Part shown: piece by piece, positions 48,738-58,358 of the stretch
Layout: each line of letters begins with the position of its first letter
Position numbering within the stretch: the first letter of the stretch is position 1
Assembly (NCBI GenBank): GCA_964402995.1
Contig: CAYOEA010000006.1
Coordinates: forward strand, 1 to 64,000
Direction of reading: 5' to 3'
DNA: 64,000 nucleotides
Source of the DNA: GCA-2686295 sp964402995
GTDB lineage: Archaea; Nanobdellota; Nanobdellia; Woesearchaeales; GCA-2686295
Translations under genes and position numbers: made by a program
The notes under the pieces: generated by a model
The model's input: the letters and a program-made list of their open reading frames with translations, nothing else
What the model was told of the DNA's origin: nothing
The model's database searches: none

Positions 48738-50054
48738 TTAAGATGTAAATACATTCATTACGAAAAAAGGATAATGTGTTTCCATCACTAAATCATCTAT
48801 TTTTGAATTATAACCAGGGAAAATTAAACGATAATTTGGTTGAACATTATTTTTTATAACAGTTATAGGTTCTTCTAAAGACAATTCATGTCTAACTTGC
48901 ATTAAACTTACTTCATCAAATTTTTCGACTTTAATATTAGCTGTTAAGAAATCTAGATCCATTAAATTTCTGTCAATTTTAATATCATCAATTCCTGAAT
49001 AAGTTGGAGCTTCGACAGGCAATAATAGATTCATTCGCGTTTCAGCAGAATAAACCAATTCACTTTTATGCGCCAAAGCTAACGCAGTTTTCAAATAATT
49101 CTTTGCAACATAACCTAAAGATTTTAATTTATTAAAGTTATCTTTATATTCCGATTCTAAGATTGGAGATACACCGCCTAATATCTTTGATAAATTGAGA
49201 GAATATTTTCCTTTTCGTCTTTTTACGTTAACAAAAGCTTCATTCATATCTTTTGAATCCATAAAATTTAAAGATTGCAAAATGCCATGATGAGATGAAG
49301 ATTTTTCATTATAAAAACCCCCATCATAGTTTTGTAAAGTATTTGCCAGTTTTAAACTTAAATATTCCTTATCAGATAAAAAACCTTTATTTCGATCATC
49401 TAAACTAATATAATGTTCTAAGATTTTAGCCAATTTGAGATCAGAAGCTTTTGCTAAAGGCAATAAAAAATATTTTGTTTCTCTCCAAATTCTATCTTTA
49501 GCTGCATCACCGTACAAATCAAAAGTCATCATATTATTTGCTCTATCAGCCAACTTGACAGGAACTATTCGCGGATAACGAGCAGAGTTTAGAATAAATT
49601 CAGTTAATATTCTTTGTTTCCAAAACTTTTTTTCATAAGAATTTTCAGGATGCTTAATAGTATAAGAATCAAATCCAGACAACGCACTAACTGAAGAGGC
49701 AATTTCAAGTCCAAAACTAGAACTTAATTCTTTATATAATTCTAAACTACAATTTAAATCCATTAAATCATGCATCACTCCAATTGAAGCAGTTTCAAAA
49801 TCATGTCCTGCAACAGCAAGCATCCACGAAACTTGACTTGGATGTGAAAAGAAAGGAAGACGATCTTTAGTCACAGGATGTAATTCAATTCTTAAATCCT
49901 TTTCATGTTTTTCTTTCGAAAGATTATAGGCATCTTTAAACATAGAAGCAGAACCAGGTTTAGGATTATTCTTTTTTATTTCTTCAACTATTTTATCTAA
50001 TGAAACTATACCGCTTGTATTTACTATATCAAATTCACTGTATTTCTCAAACAT
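48738..50054 (-). CDS. HD-domain protein of the RelA/SpoT hydrolase type, 438 aa
   Basis: The first 190 residues match the HD hydrolase domain of RelA/SpoT-like proteins: LPFFSHPSQVSWMLAVAGHDFETASIGVMHDLMD (His and HD near residues 70-93) and RIVPVKLADRANNMMTFD (Asp near residue 165). Synthetase, TGS and ACT domains are absent. The C-terminal 240 residues are unrelated and unknown. It could hydrolyse (p)ppGpp or another nucleotide, in the manner of small alarmone hydrolases (SAH), or act on a different substrate; no synthetase is seen in the window. Confidence 0.8.
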   Translation of the reverse strand: MFEKYSEFDIVNTSGIVSLDKIVEEIKKNNPKPGSASMFKDAYNLSKEKHEKDLRIELHPVTKDRLPFFSHPSQVSWMLAVAGHDFETASIGVMHDLMDLNCSLELYKELSSSFGLEIASSVSALSGFDSYTIKHPENSYEKKFWKQRILTEFILNSARYPRIVPVKLADRANNMMTFDLYGDAAKDRIWRETKYFLLPLAKASDLKLAKILEHYISLDDRNKGFLSDKEYLSLKLANTLQNYDGGFYNEKSSSHHGILQSLNFMDSKDMNEAFVNVKRRKGKYSLNLSKILGGVSPILESEYKDNFNKLKSLGYVAKNYLKTALALAHKSELVYSAETRMNLLLPVEAPTYSGIDDIKIDRNLMDLDFLTANIKVEKFDEVSLMQVRHELSLEEPITVIKNNVQPNYRLIFPGYNSKIDDLVMETHYPFFVMNVFTS

Positions 50055-50162
50055 TACCTTTCAGGATATCGACGACAAATATAAAGCTAACTTAGAATAA
50101 CTATAAAAGAATCAAAAAAACCAAAAAAAAATCAAAAAAACAATAAAAAACCTAAATTACCT

Positions 50163-51236
50163 TTAATTTCCTTTATCAAAACTTTCAAGACTAGTATTAA
50201 GTTGTCTATTTACCAGAATAAATGTTGCTCTCTTAGACAATTCCTTTAGTTTTCGAGCTCCAATATAAGTTGCAGTGCTTCGTATGGATCCAAGTAATTC
50301 TTGCACAAAATCATCAACATCGCCTTTGAATGGAACTTCAGTATACCGTCCTTCGCTTGCTCGATGTTTAAAGACTCCACCATAATGTTTTTTTTGTGCG
50401 GCTGCAGAACTCATCCCATAATATTGTTTAAATTTCTGCCCATCACGTTCAATCATTTCTCCGCCAGATTGTTCAAATCCTGAAAACATTGATCCCATCA
50501 TCACAAAGTCAGCTCCAGCGCAAAATGCTTTTGCAACATCTGAAGGATGCACAATTCCACCATCACTCATCATAAGCCCACATCCAGGTTTATGATTAGT
50601 TATTCCATGTGCCGCATCAGAAGTCTCTATTGTTGCGCTTAATTGAGGATATCCTACACCAGTCATTCTCCTAGTTGTACATGCAGAACCGCTTCCAATT
50701 CCAACCTTAACTATATCAGCACCATTTAGAATTAATTCTTCTGCCATCTCATTAGTTACAACATTTCCTGCAATAATTGTATGATTTGAACAAAGAACTC
50801 TTAACTCCTTTAGTTTTCTTACAAATCGTTGTAAATATGCATTTGGCACATCTAAACAAATAAAATTAAATGAGTCTCCAATTCCAGCTGCTAAAATTTG
50901 TTTTAATTTCTCAAAATCTTCATCTCTAATTCCTAGAGTATAAGCAACATAATCAGGCTCTTTAAACTCAGAAAAAAAACTAGTTAATTCTTCAACAGAG
51001 TAAAACTTATGTAAACAAGTTATCATTTTATGTTTTGATAACGCTTTGGCCATCTCAAAAGTTCCAGATGTATCCATGTTTGCAGTAACAATTGGAATTC
51101 CAGTCCAGGTTCGTCCACTATGGATAAATTTAAACTCTCGCTCAACATCAACATCTTTTCTGGATGTAAGCGTACTTCTCTTTGGTCTTATTAAAACGTC
51201 TTGAAAATCTAATTTAATTTCAGAATCTATTCTCAT
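50163..51236 (-). CDS. guaC: GMP reductase
   Basis: The IMPDH/GMPR barrel is complete without CBS domains: KLDFQDVLIRPKRSTL at the start, PIVTANMDTSGTFEMA, catalytic loop VGIGSGSACTTRRMTGVGYPQL (Cys near residue 186), LMMSDGGIVHPSDVAKAF, and GEGRYTEVP-like RASEGRYTEVPFKG. The length (357 aa) and the Cys loop fit GMP reductase (GuaC, E. coli type) rather than IMP dehydrogenase. It converts GMP to IMP with NADPH. Ribosome binding site AGGGGTTA lies just upstream of the ATG. No other purine interconversion gene is next to it. Confidence 0.93.
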   Translation of the reverse strand: MRIDSEIKLDFQDVLIRPKRSTLTSRKDVDVEREFKFIHSGRTWTGIPIVTANMDTSGTFEMAKALSKHKMITCLHKFYSVEELTSFFSEFKEPDYVAYTLGIRDEDFEKLKQILAAGIGDSFNFICLDVPNAYLQRFVRKLKELRVLCSNHTIIAGNVVTNEMAEELILNGADIVKVGIGSGSACTTRRMTGVGYPQLSATIETSDAAHGITNHKPGCGLMMSDGGIVHPSDVAKAFCAGADFVMMGSMFSGFEQSGGEMIERDGQKFKQYYGMSSAAAQKKHYGGVFKHRASEGRYTEVPFKGDVDDFVQELLGSIRSTATYIGARKLKELSKRATFILVNRQLNTSLESFDKGN

Positions 51237-51349
51237 TAGTTAACCCCTAATTAAATCTTAACTTAGAAGTTTATATAGCTTTTGAAAATATGATAATTAT
51301 TTATTAAAAAAATGCAAGAATAAATGTAAAAATAATAGTAATAAAAAAA

Positions 51350-51793
51350 TTATTCATGAAGATAATCACTTAATTCCTTCATAGATATAATCTTGTTTTT
51401 AGAGATAACATCAATATCTGACAATTCATCTTTCCTATCAGCTAACTTAATTGCTAAATGATGTCCATAAGTTGCCCCTTGGTTTGAAGTGTTAGTTGTA
51501 ACCATAACATAATAATCAGTTTCAGGTACTTGTACCAAAGTTTGAAGTCTTTGTCTATCGCCATCAGTTACTTCTCTAGTATACCTTCTTTGAAGCGGAC
51601 CTTCCAATAAACGACTGCCAGTAGCTCTAAATCCTTGATCTTTTAAGTAAAGAACAAATTCAGGTACTTCTTTTCGTTTTGCTTTTCTCGCATAATCCCC
51701 ATCTTTAAATGAAGGCAGAGTATCAGCTATGGCTGCATATGCCATTACAAGTCCTAGTCCTAAGCCTAAAGCTTTTTTTAAAATCGGTTTCAT
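51350..51793 (-). CDS. Hypothetical protein with N-terminal anchor, 147 aa
   Basis: A hydrophobic stretch at residues 8-22 (LGLGLGLVMAYAAIA) could be a signal peptide or anchor. The rest is basic and mixed (EFVLYLKDQGFRATGSRLLEGPL, TDYYVMVTTNTSNQGATYGHHLAIKL) and matches no family I recognise. Monocistronic, with TATATA-like sequence upstream. Confidence 0.5.
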   Translation of the reverse strand: MKPILKKALGLGLGLVMAYAAIADTLPSFKDGDYARKAKRKEVPEFVLYLKDQGFRATGSRLLEGPLQRRYTREVTDGDRQRLQTLVQVPETDYYVMVTTNTSNQGATYGHHLAIKLADRKDELSDIDVISKNKIISMKELSDYLHE

Positions 51794-51900
51794 AATATAT
51801 AGTAGAATAAACTCCTAATATATAAATATTGCCTTTGTTTACTACTCTAAAGGGACTACTAATAGAAATATTTATAAATAGTAAAATTAAACTACAATAA

Positions 51901-53583
51901 ATGGACTTCCCAAACTTAGGTAATTTAGAATTAGCACTGCAGATCGGAACACACGATCCAGAAGTTAATAGCCTATGGCTTCCTGGACAATTACAACTCC
52001 AAGATTATATGGGGTTCTTTGAAGTACAATCAGAAGTATTTGAAGAAGTAAAAATTGAGCTATTAGATATTCTAGGTGACAGTTTCCCAGAACCAAAAAA
52101 AAGAACAATAGAAATGGTTCATAGAACAGATAGATTTGAAAGATTAGCAGATCAAACTCTCGAAGTTAAATTAGATAATCCAAATGAAACACAAAACTCA
52201 ACACCTCAAATAGTCACAGTAAAACACAGTAGAACATATAATAAAAATTGTAGCTTAGATGAACAACTTCTCGCAAAAGGAAATTCAGATATATCAAAAA
52301 ATGATAAAGGAGAGTTTAAACTAACAAACATAGAACTAGATAATCCAAGAGTTAGAAGTACCTTTAGTGATTTTAAATTCACATATGAAATGCCTGAAAA
52401 CTGGAATGAAAACCTTGCAAAATATAACGAATTTGTTAAAACAACATTTAAAGATTATCTTGTAAAAAGAAATGATAAGATTCTTGAATTAACTAAAAAA
52501 GGAATTAACCCTAAAAAAAGCATAGGAAAAGACGACAATAAATTCTATTTAGAAAATCAAAAACTAATTGATACAGTTGATGGAACTGTTAATGGAATTA
52601 GAAAATCAATGAGTCAAACAATTCAATTAATTCAAGAAAAATATTCTATGAAAATTGGATCACACATCATACCATTCAATTATGAAGAAAAAATGACTTT
52701 TGGACTTGATGATCAAAATAACATATTAACATTAAATAATGTAGCTCAGAAAACAAATATCAGCAGAGCAGATCTAAAAAACTCAAGGCTAGAAAGATTA
52801 GAATTTAACGAAAAATTCCAAGAAGAGATAAAAGCAGATCTGAAAAAAGGTCCAGATAAAGATTACATAAGACATGCAAGAGCAATAATATCAGAAGCAT
52901 TTGCCATAAGTCAAAAAGGATTTTATGAAGCGTCAATTCAAAGAGCAAACTCAGCATTAGAATATATTTTGAAAAGTTTTGTCATAGAATCAGGTTTAGA
53001 AACAAGCATGAATGATTTAGAAGATAAAACAGAATATAATCTTAATGCCTTAATGACAAGTAAATTTAACACTGCAGTAAAGTTATTAGATCCTTCTGCG
53101 AAAAAAGAAAATGGAAATTTCTTCAACAAAGAAATAAAAAACAAAATATTATATGATAACGAGAAAAAAAACAAAGCAACTCAAACAAAAGAACAACTAG
53201 AAGAACCTAGAGAAAGAAATCCTATTAAAAAAATCAGAAATAACATCACACACAATACCTCAGATTCAATGCCAACAGGAGAATATAGAGCTATGATCAT
53301 TCTAGATAACATTGCAGAAGCAATTGAATTTGTTGCAACAGAAGGTTGGAAAAAACCTTATGAAAGACCAATATTAAGTAGTGATATCCTAACTTATGCA
53401 ATTCCAAGTCTTCAAGATTCAGTTCCTGAAACAGATGGACCAAGTACTATTAAAATGATTAAATCAAACATCAATCAAGTTTTAGGATACCTTCAACCAG
53501 CAGAAGTAAATTTATTAAAAAAAATAGTACAACCTAATCACTTAGGTTATCATGACATAACTAAATTTGAAATTAAAAAATAA
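51901..53583 (+). CDS. Large protein with C-terminal HEPN-like domain, 560 aa
   Basis: The last 250 residues include a helical region DYIRHARAIISEAFAISQKGFYEASIQRANSALEYIL (about residues 318-355) and an Arg-x4-His motif in IKKIRNNITHNT (Arg about 446, His about 451), the order and spacing of HEPN nucleases (helix with ALE, then Rx4-6H). The first 310 residues are polar and unrecognised. HEPN proteins act as toxins, anti-phage RNases or RNA-processing subunits. No antitoxin or nucleotidyltransferase is adjacent. A TTTATAAATA box 26 nt upstream suggests a leaderless mRNA. Confidence 0.75.
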   Translation: MDFPNLGNLELALQIGTHDPEVNSLWLPGQLQLQDYMGFFEVQSEVFEEVKIELLDILGDSFPEPKKRTIEMVHRTDRFERLADQTLEVKLDNPNETQNSTPQIVTVKHSRTYNKNCSLDEQLLAKGNSDISKNDKGEFKLTNIELDNPRVRSTFSDFKFTYEMPENWNENLAKYNEFVKTTFKDYLVKRNDKILELTKKGINPKKSIGKDDNKFYLENQKLIDTVDGTVNGIRKSMSQTIQLIQEKYSMKIGSHIIPFNYEEKMTFGLDDQNNILTLNNVAQKTNISRADLKNSRLERLEFNEKFQEEIKADLKKGPDKDYIRHARAIISEAFAISQKGFYEASIQRANSALEYILKSFVIESGLETSMNDLEDKTEYNLNALMTSKFNTAVKLLDPSAKKENGNFFNKEIKNKILYDNEKKNKATQTKEQLEEPRERNPIKKIRNNITHNTSDSMPTGEYRAMIILDNIAEAIEFVATEGWKKPYERPILSSDILTYAIPSLQDSVPETDGPSTIKMIKSNINQVLGYLQPAEVNLLKKIVQPNHLGYHDITKFEIKK

Positions 53584-53615
53584 AAAGAAGGAAAAAATAA
53601 ATTAAAAATAATTAA

Positions 53616-53852
53616 TTAATCAGCACAATCATCACAAGTTCTCATTTTCGCCATTCCTTTCTCAAAATATAATTTGTTTGCATTCTCTAAGAAAGTTAAT
53701 AGTTCTTCTACAGTCATATCCGGATTAGAACAAGTTTTAAAATGTACATCACCAAATTTAGCTTTTATCACGTTTAAAAGATTTTCTTTCTTAATTGAAG
53801 GATTCGCATCCTCAATTAATTGCATAGCTTCCTGTCCATGTATAATTTCCAT
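53616..53852 (-). CDS. YecH/DUF2492-like small metal-binding protein, 78 aa
   Basis: The pattern IHGQEAMQLIEDANPSIKKENLLNVIKAKFGDVHFKTCSNPDMTVEELLTFLE (in parts) followed by a Cys-rich C-terminus RTCDDCAD matches YecH, a small bacterial protein thought to bind metal through His-2-type and Cys residues. Length is normal. Function is not known. It follows the HEPN-like gene on the opposite strand and precedes the second Dus gene. Confidence 0.8.
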   Translation of the reverse strand: MEIIHGQEAMQLIEDANPSIKKENLLNVIKAKFGDVHFKTCSNPDMTVEELLTFLENANKLYFEKGMAKMRTCDDCAD

Positions 53853-53884
53853 AAATTAAATAGAAAAATTAATCATTTATAAAA

Positions 53885-54844
53885 TTAATTAAAAGAAGCA
53901 ATCCATTCATTAAAAACTAAAATTATTTCTTCAACATACTCAGAATGTTTTATTCTCTTCAAGAAAACACCAACAGTAAATCCTTTCAATAAATAATCAA
54001 GATTCTTCAAAACTAATTTTGAACGTAAATCATGTTTCTTTGCCAAATCTAAATATTCCCTAATTACTAGAATTTTCTTCTCATTAGGTAAAACTTGTCG
54101 AGTTCTAATTACATAAGGGTCTTTCAATAAAGGATCATAAGAGCCATCAACATAAGAAACACCGTTCTTAACATCTTCAAAAATAAATGGATTACTAAGT
54201 GCAGCTCGACCTATCATTAAATCCCCGCCAACAAAACTTGCAGATTGAAATGAATCTATATCACCATTAAAAATAAGATTCATATCAGAAAATTCTTCTC
54301 GTAAACCTACAAAAAACTCATACATTGCAGGTTTATTATAATTATAAACTAATGTTCTTGCATGAATGTAAACTTTCTTCACACCATTATCTCGAAGAAC
54401 TGAAAGATAATCTTTAATCAAAACTTCACTAGGTTTTGTACCAAGTCTAATCTTAGCACTAGGAATAAAACCTTTATACAAGCTTAAAGCCGCTGCAAGT
54501 TCGCCCATCAAATTGATATTGTAAAGAAGGCCTCCACAAATCGATTTCTTTTTCATAGTTGATTGCGGACAACCCATATTGATATTTATCTCCTTGACAA
54601 GCGGAATGTGCTTTAATAATAATTTAACCCCTAAATCAACTTCTTTAACATCACTAACACCAATTTGAAAAATTGTTTTATCTAAATCCCCTTTAATGAA
54701 TTTAAGTTTATCATTCTTAACTTCCTTTTCAAAATCTTTAATCATAATAAGTTCAGAAAAAACATAATCAGCCCCATACTTAAATAATAAATGTCTATAA
54801 ACATAATTACTAAGAAAGTTTATTGGAGCAAAATATAGAGTCAT
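53885..54844 (-). CDS. tRNA-dihydrouridine synthase paralogue (Dus-like), 319 aa
   Basis: The catalytic region ININMGCPQSTMKKKSICGGLLY near residue 92 keeps the Cys and the Lys residues of Dus, with SAKIRLGTK, VYIHARTL, LIFNGDI and DLMIGRAALSNPFIF completing the FMN barrel. It diverges from the Dus at 38276, lacking the usual PMxGVTD at the N-terminus (here YFAPINFLSNYVYRHLL), as in some archaeal Dus-like proteins. It probably modifies another tRNA position. Confidence 0.85.
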   Translation of the reverse strand: MTLYFAPINFLSNYVYRHLLFKYGADYVFSELIMIKDFEKEVKNDKLKFIKGDLDKTIFQIGVSDVKEVDLGVKLLLKHIPLVKEININMGCPQSTMKKKSICGGLLYNINLMGELAAALSLYKGFIPSAKIRLGTKPSEVLIKDYLSVLRDNGVKKVYIHARTLVYNYNKPAMYEFFVGLREEFSDMNLIFNGDIDSFQSASFVGGDLMIGRAALSNPFIFEDVKNGVSYVDGSYDPLLKDPYVIRTRQVLPNEKKILVIREYLDLAKKHDLRSKLVLKNLDYLLKGFTVGVFLKRIKHSEYVEEIILVFNEWIASFN

Positions 54845-54952
54845 AAAAAGAGAAAAAGAATTTAGATTTTAAAAACTTGATTAATATTAAGAAAAAAATA
54901 GAAAAAGAGAACAATAAAATAAAAATAAAAAAAAAAAGAATAAATAATCCAA

Positions 54953-55564
54953 TTAAGGATTTTTAATTGTAACTTTAGTCATCACAATTTCTTCAACAGG
55001 TCTATCAGCTGCTGCTGTTTCAACATTTCCAATAGCGTCTAAAACATCTAACCCGCTAATAACTTGACCAAATACAGCATGTTTACCATCTAACCATGGA
55101 GTTGGAGCAAGTGTAATAAAGAATTGACTTCCGCCTGAATTCGGACCTGAATTTGCCATAGACAAGATTCCTTTAGTTCCATGTTTTAATTCTGGACTAA
55201 ATTCATCTTCAATAGCATAACCAGGACCGCCTCGACCAGTTCCGTCAGGATCTCCACCTTGAATCATAAAATTTTCAATTACTCTATGAAAAATTATTCC
55301 ATCATAAAATCCTTTTTCTATTAAATCAATAAAATTCTTTGTTGTAATTGGAGCTTTATCTTCGAACAATTCAATTTCCATTGTTCCCATACTTGTTTCT
55401 ATAACTGCAATTCTATTCATTGTACTTTCACCTTCACCTTTATTCGCATCATCTAACTCAGATGTTGCTGCATCTTGATCTTGTAAATCGTCTTTAACTA
55501 CTGTATTTGAACAAGCAGTTAACAATAACAAAATCATCCCCAAGATTAAAATTATTTTTTTCAT
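54953..55564 (-). CDS. Lipoprotein-type cyclophilin peptidyl-prolyl isomerase, 203 aa
   Basis: A signal peptide ends in the lipobox LLTAC (Cys-18), so this cyclophilin is anchored outside the cytoplasm. The domain follows a short acidic linker: MGTMEIELFEDKAPITTKNFIDLIEKGFYDGIIFHRVIENFMIQGGDPDGTG, GILSMANSGPNSGGSQFFITLAPTPWLDGKHAVFGQV (read in parts). The catalytic Arg is in FHRVI. It should assist folding of exported proteins. A cytosolic paralogue without the signal is at 59672-60142. Confidence 0.95.
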   Translation of the reverse strand: MKKIILILGMILLLLTACSNTVVKDDLQDQDAATSELDDANKGEGESTMNRIAVIETSMGTMEIELFEDKAPITTKNFIDLIEKGFYDGIIFHRVIENFMIQGGDPDGTGRGGPGYAIEDEFSPELKHGTKGILSMANSGPNSGGSQFFITLAPTPWLDGKHAVFGQVISGLDVLDAIGNVETAAADRPVEEIVMTKVTIKNP

Positions 55565-55648
55565 AGAACTTAATAAAAAAATTATTATTTATAAGCTCTT
55601 CGAAAGTTTCAAGAATAAATTAAAAAAAGAAAAAAAAGAAAAAGATAT

Positions 55649-57004
55649 TCAAAATAATTCCCTATACAAAGCTTTTATTGCAGTCTTGTAATCATCAGTC
55701 TTTACTCCAAATATAATACTACTTTCAGATGCACCTTGACTTATTAATTCAATATTTATATTTGCACCAGCTAACGCAATCATTATTTGCGCACTCACCA
55801 AGGGATTTTGTTTCATTCCTTCACCAACTACAGCCACTAATCCAATGTGATTGTTAACTTCTAAATAATCAGGTTGTAATTCTTTTTGTAACTCACTTAG
55901 AACTTTACTTTGACTAGTGTTCAATTGTTCAGTTCCTACAACTAACGAAACATTATCTATTCCTGATGGGAAATGTTCATATCCAATTCCATTTCGAGAT
56001 AATATCTCAAGCGCTTTTGCTCCAAACCCAATAGTTTTATTCATCAAATATTTTTCCATGTTAATACTAGTAAATCCATTTCTTCCAGCAATTCCTCTTA
56101 CAACTCTGGATTCATTATAATTCGCAGATATTATTGTTCCCGTAGCAGAAGGGTTATTAGTATTCTTTATATGCAATGGAATATTCTTTTGCCTTAAAGG
56201 ACCTATTGATTCATCATTAAATATTTCAAATCCCATATAAGTTAATTCTCGAGTCTCCCTGTAGCTCATTAATTCTATCACAGGAATTTTTTCATCAGGA
56301 AGTAATCTTGGGTCACAAACACTTATGCCATCTCTATCAGTCCAATTTTCATACACTGTCGCATTTAGACCATAAGCTACAAGCGAGCCTGTTAAATCAG
56401 ATCCCCCTCTTGAAAAAGTTCTTATTTCCGAAGAATTTGTTGAAGATTGACCATAGAATCCAGGTATTACTGTTAATTTGTTTAGGCAAATAACAGACTC
56501 AATTCTATCAGAAGTGGTTTTCAAATCAACAAATCCATCAGAAGAAATTGTAATTAATTCTTTTGCATCTACAAAATCCCCGCCTAAGTAGTCTGCAATT
56601 ATTTTTGCATTAAAATACTCCCCTCTTGATATTACATAATCTAAATTTGCTCCTTCAGCTACTTGATTAGATAAATCATTTACCATTCCAATAATATCAT
56701 CTGATAAAACATCTAAGTCTTTTGCAATATCAAAAAAAGTATTTCTTATTCTAAAACTAATTTCATCTTTTGTAAGATCTATTTGTTCATAATTAAAACT
56801 TTCATCAAACTCCGAAGTATTTGTTTTAAAATACAAATTGTACAATAAATCAGTTACTTTGTAAGGATTTCCTTCGCTTCTTCCTGGCGCCGAAACTATT
56901 ATTTGTTTTCGATTTTCATCTGCCAAGATTATTTGTTCAATTTTTTGGATCTGCTGCGCATTTGCAACAGAGCTTCCTCCAAACTTACAAACTACGGATT
57001 GCAT
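55649..57004 (-). CDS. lysC: Aspartate kinase
   Basis: The nucleotide-binding start is VVCKFGGSSVANA (residues 4-16), followed by VISRGEYFNAKIIADYLG, IRTFSRGGSDLTGSLVAYGL, ENWTDRDGISVCDPRLL and a C-terminal tandem ACT region (about residues 310-451, e.g. IGLVAVVGEGMKQNPLV). It phosphorylates aspartate at the head of the lysine/threonine/methionine branch. It overlaps the lysA gene by 20 nt, so both are made as one unit. In several bacteria the same pair is fused. Feedback through the ACT domains is expected. Confidence 0.95.
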   Translation of the reverse strand: MQSVVCKFGGSSVANAQQIQKIEQIILADENRKQIIVSAPGRSEGNPYKVTDLLYNLYFKTNTSEFDESFNYEQIDLTKDEISFRIRNTFFDIAKDLDVLSDDIIGMVNDLSNQVAEGANLDYVISRGEYFNAKIIADYLGGDFVDAKELITISSDGFVDLKTTSDRIESVICLNKLTVIPGFYGQSSTNSSEIRTFSRGGSDLTGSLVAYGLNATVYENWTDRDGISVCDPRLLPDEKIPVIELMSYRETRELTYMGFEIFNDESIGPLRQKNIPLHIKNTNNPSATGTIISANYNESRVVRGIAGRNGFTSINMEKYLMNKTIGFGAKALEILSRNGIGYEHFPSGIDNVSLVVGTEQLNTSQSKVLSELQKELQPDYLEVNNHIGLVAVVGEGMKQNPLVSAQIMIALAGANINIELISQGASESSIIFGVKTDDYKTAIKALYRELF

Positions 57005-58289
57005 TTTCTTCTAGCAGTCTTTGAGGAATTATTACCCCTTGACACAAATTATCAAAAGTTTCTCGTTCTCGTATCAAACTAGTTGATTCAAGATTCACCA
57101 ATACTTCTGCAATTCTTGGTCTTCCATTGTATTGTGTACTCATTGCAAATCCATAAGCACCAACATCCATTATCCCAATTAAATCTCCAACAGATAAATT
57201 TGAAAAATGTACATCTCGTTCAAAAATATCAGTATTCTCACATATTTGTCCACAAAAGTTAACAGACATTGTTCGCTCAGCATTAAGATTACCTGCAGCA
57301 ACCATATTATGTCTTACACCATAAAGTGCAGGTCTCATAAGCACATTCATCCCTGCATCTAATCCTACATAAGTTTCATTTTCTTTTTTTATTGCAGTCA
57401 CAGTTGTCAGTAAGACTCCCGTATCAGCGTAAAAATATCTTCCCGGCTCAACATACAAATAAGGTCTTATCAAACCATGAAATTCTATCCCTTCTTCTAA
57501 TGCTCCAACAACACTTTCAGCTACAACATCAATATCTAAAACATTTTGCGAAGCGTCATAAGGAATTCCAAATCCGCCACCAAGATTAATAAATTCTATA
57601 TCTATCCCTAGCTCAGTTTTTAGTTGTCCTGCAACACCAACTATAATTCTAGTTATTTCTTGAAAGTATTCTTGATCTAAAATTGATGATCCCGTCATCA
57701 TGTGAATTCCAAATCGTCGAACTCCTGCATCACGCGCTAGCCTATATCCTGAAATGATATTATTCATACTAACCCCAAACTTTGCCTTTTCTCCGCCACA
57801 AATTATTTGTTCAAATTCCCCATTTCCAATTCCAGGGTTTAATCTAAAACTAACAATTTCTGGAACTCCAATCGCAAGTAATCTTGGAAGTAAACTTACA
57901 TCATCTAAATTCATAATAGCGCCCGATTCAAGTCCATAAGCTAATTCAGAATCACTTTGATAATTACCAGTATAAGATATTCTATTTGAAGGCATTCCTA
58001 TTCTCTCAGCTAAGAAAATTTCACCAGGTGATGAACAATCTAATCCATGCCCTAAATTCTGAGCTATTTTTAGGAATGATAAGTTATTATTTGATTTCAC
58101 AGCCACAAATATTTTGAATTTTTCATACCGAGAACTAAATGCATTATTTAGTCTATTGATATTGTCAATAACTCTAGTTTCATCATACACATATAATGGA
58201 CTTCCATACTGCTGCACTAATTCTTGTGCATCATAACCTTGTATATGAAGAACTCCTTCTCTGTTCTCAAAATGCGGTTTTATCGTCAT
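56985..58289 (-). CDS. lysA: Diaminopimelate decarboxylase-type PLP enzyme
   Basis: A fold-III PLP decarboxylase with the Lys of FVAVKSNNN near residue 66, the Gly-rich EPGRYFYADTGVLL and the C-terminal active-site region FCGQICENTDIFERD, DAGMNVLMRPALYG and DVGAYGFAMSTQYNGRPRIAEVLV; these are the LysA signatures. One usual motif, HCHIGS, reads HMMTGSS, so substrate preference could differ. It makes lysine from meso-diaminopimelate. The upstream gap holds a palindromic TATA region shared with the divergent gene at 58359. No other dap gene is seen here. Confidence 0.88.
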   Translation of the reverse strand: MTIKPHFENREGVLHIQGYDAQELVQQYGSPLYVYDETRVIDNINRLNNAFSSRYEKFKIFVAVKSNNNLSFLKIAQNLGHGLDCSSPGEIFLAERIGMPSNRISYTGNYQSDSELAYGLESGAIMNLDDVSLLPRLLAIGVPEIVSFRLNPGIGNGEFEQIICGGEKAKFGVSMNNIISGYRLARDAGVRRFGIHMMTGSSILDQEYFQEITRIIVGVAGQLKTELGIDIEFINLGGGFGIPYDASQNVLDIDVVAESVVGALEEGIEFHGLIRPYLYVEPGRYFYADTGVLLTTVTAIKKENETYVGLDAGMNVLMRPALYGVRHNMVAAGNLNAERTMSVNFCGQICENTDIFERDVHFSNLSVGDLIGIMDVGAYGFAMSTQYNGRPRIAEVLVNLESTSLIRERETFDNLCQGVIIPQRLLEENAIRSL

Positions 58290-58301
58290 GCAATGCGAAA
58301 A

Positions 58302-58340
58302 GTATATATACTATAATAACTTAATGTTATAATAATAACA
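58302..58340. promoter_or_regulatory. Divergent promoter/operator between lysA and the ACT-type gene
   Basis: GTATATATAC (58302-58311) is a perfect palindrome that could be the TATA box of both genes. ATAACTTAATGTTAT lies next to it and TGTTAT-AATA-ATAACA (58325-58340) is a 6-bp dyad overlapping the expected start of the rightward transcript. Confidence 0.5.
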
Positions 58341-58358
58341 AAATAAAGGTGATATGTT

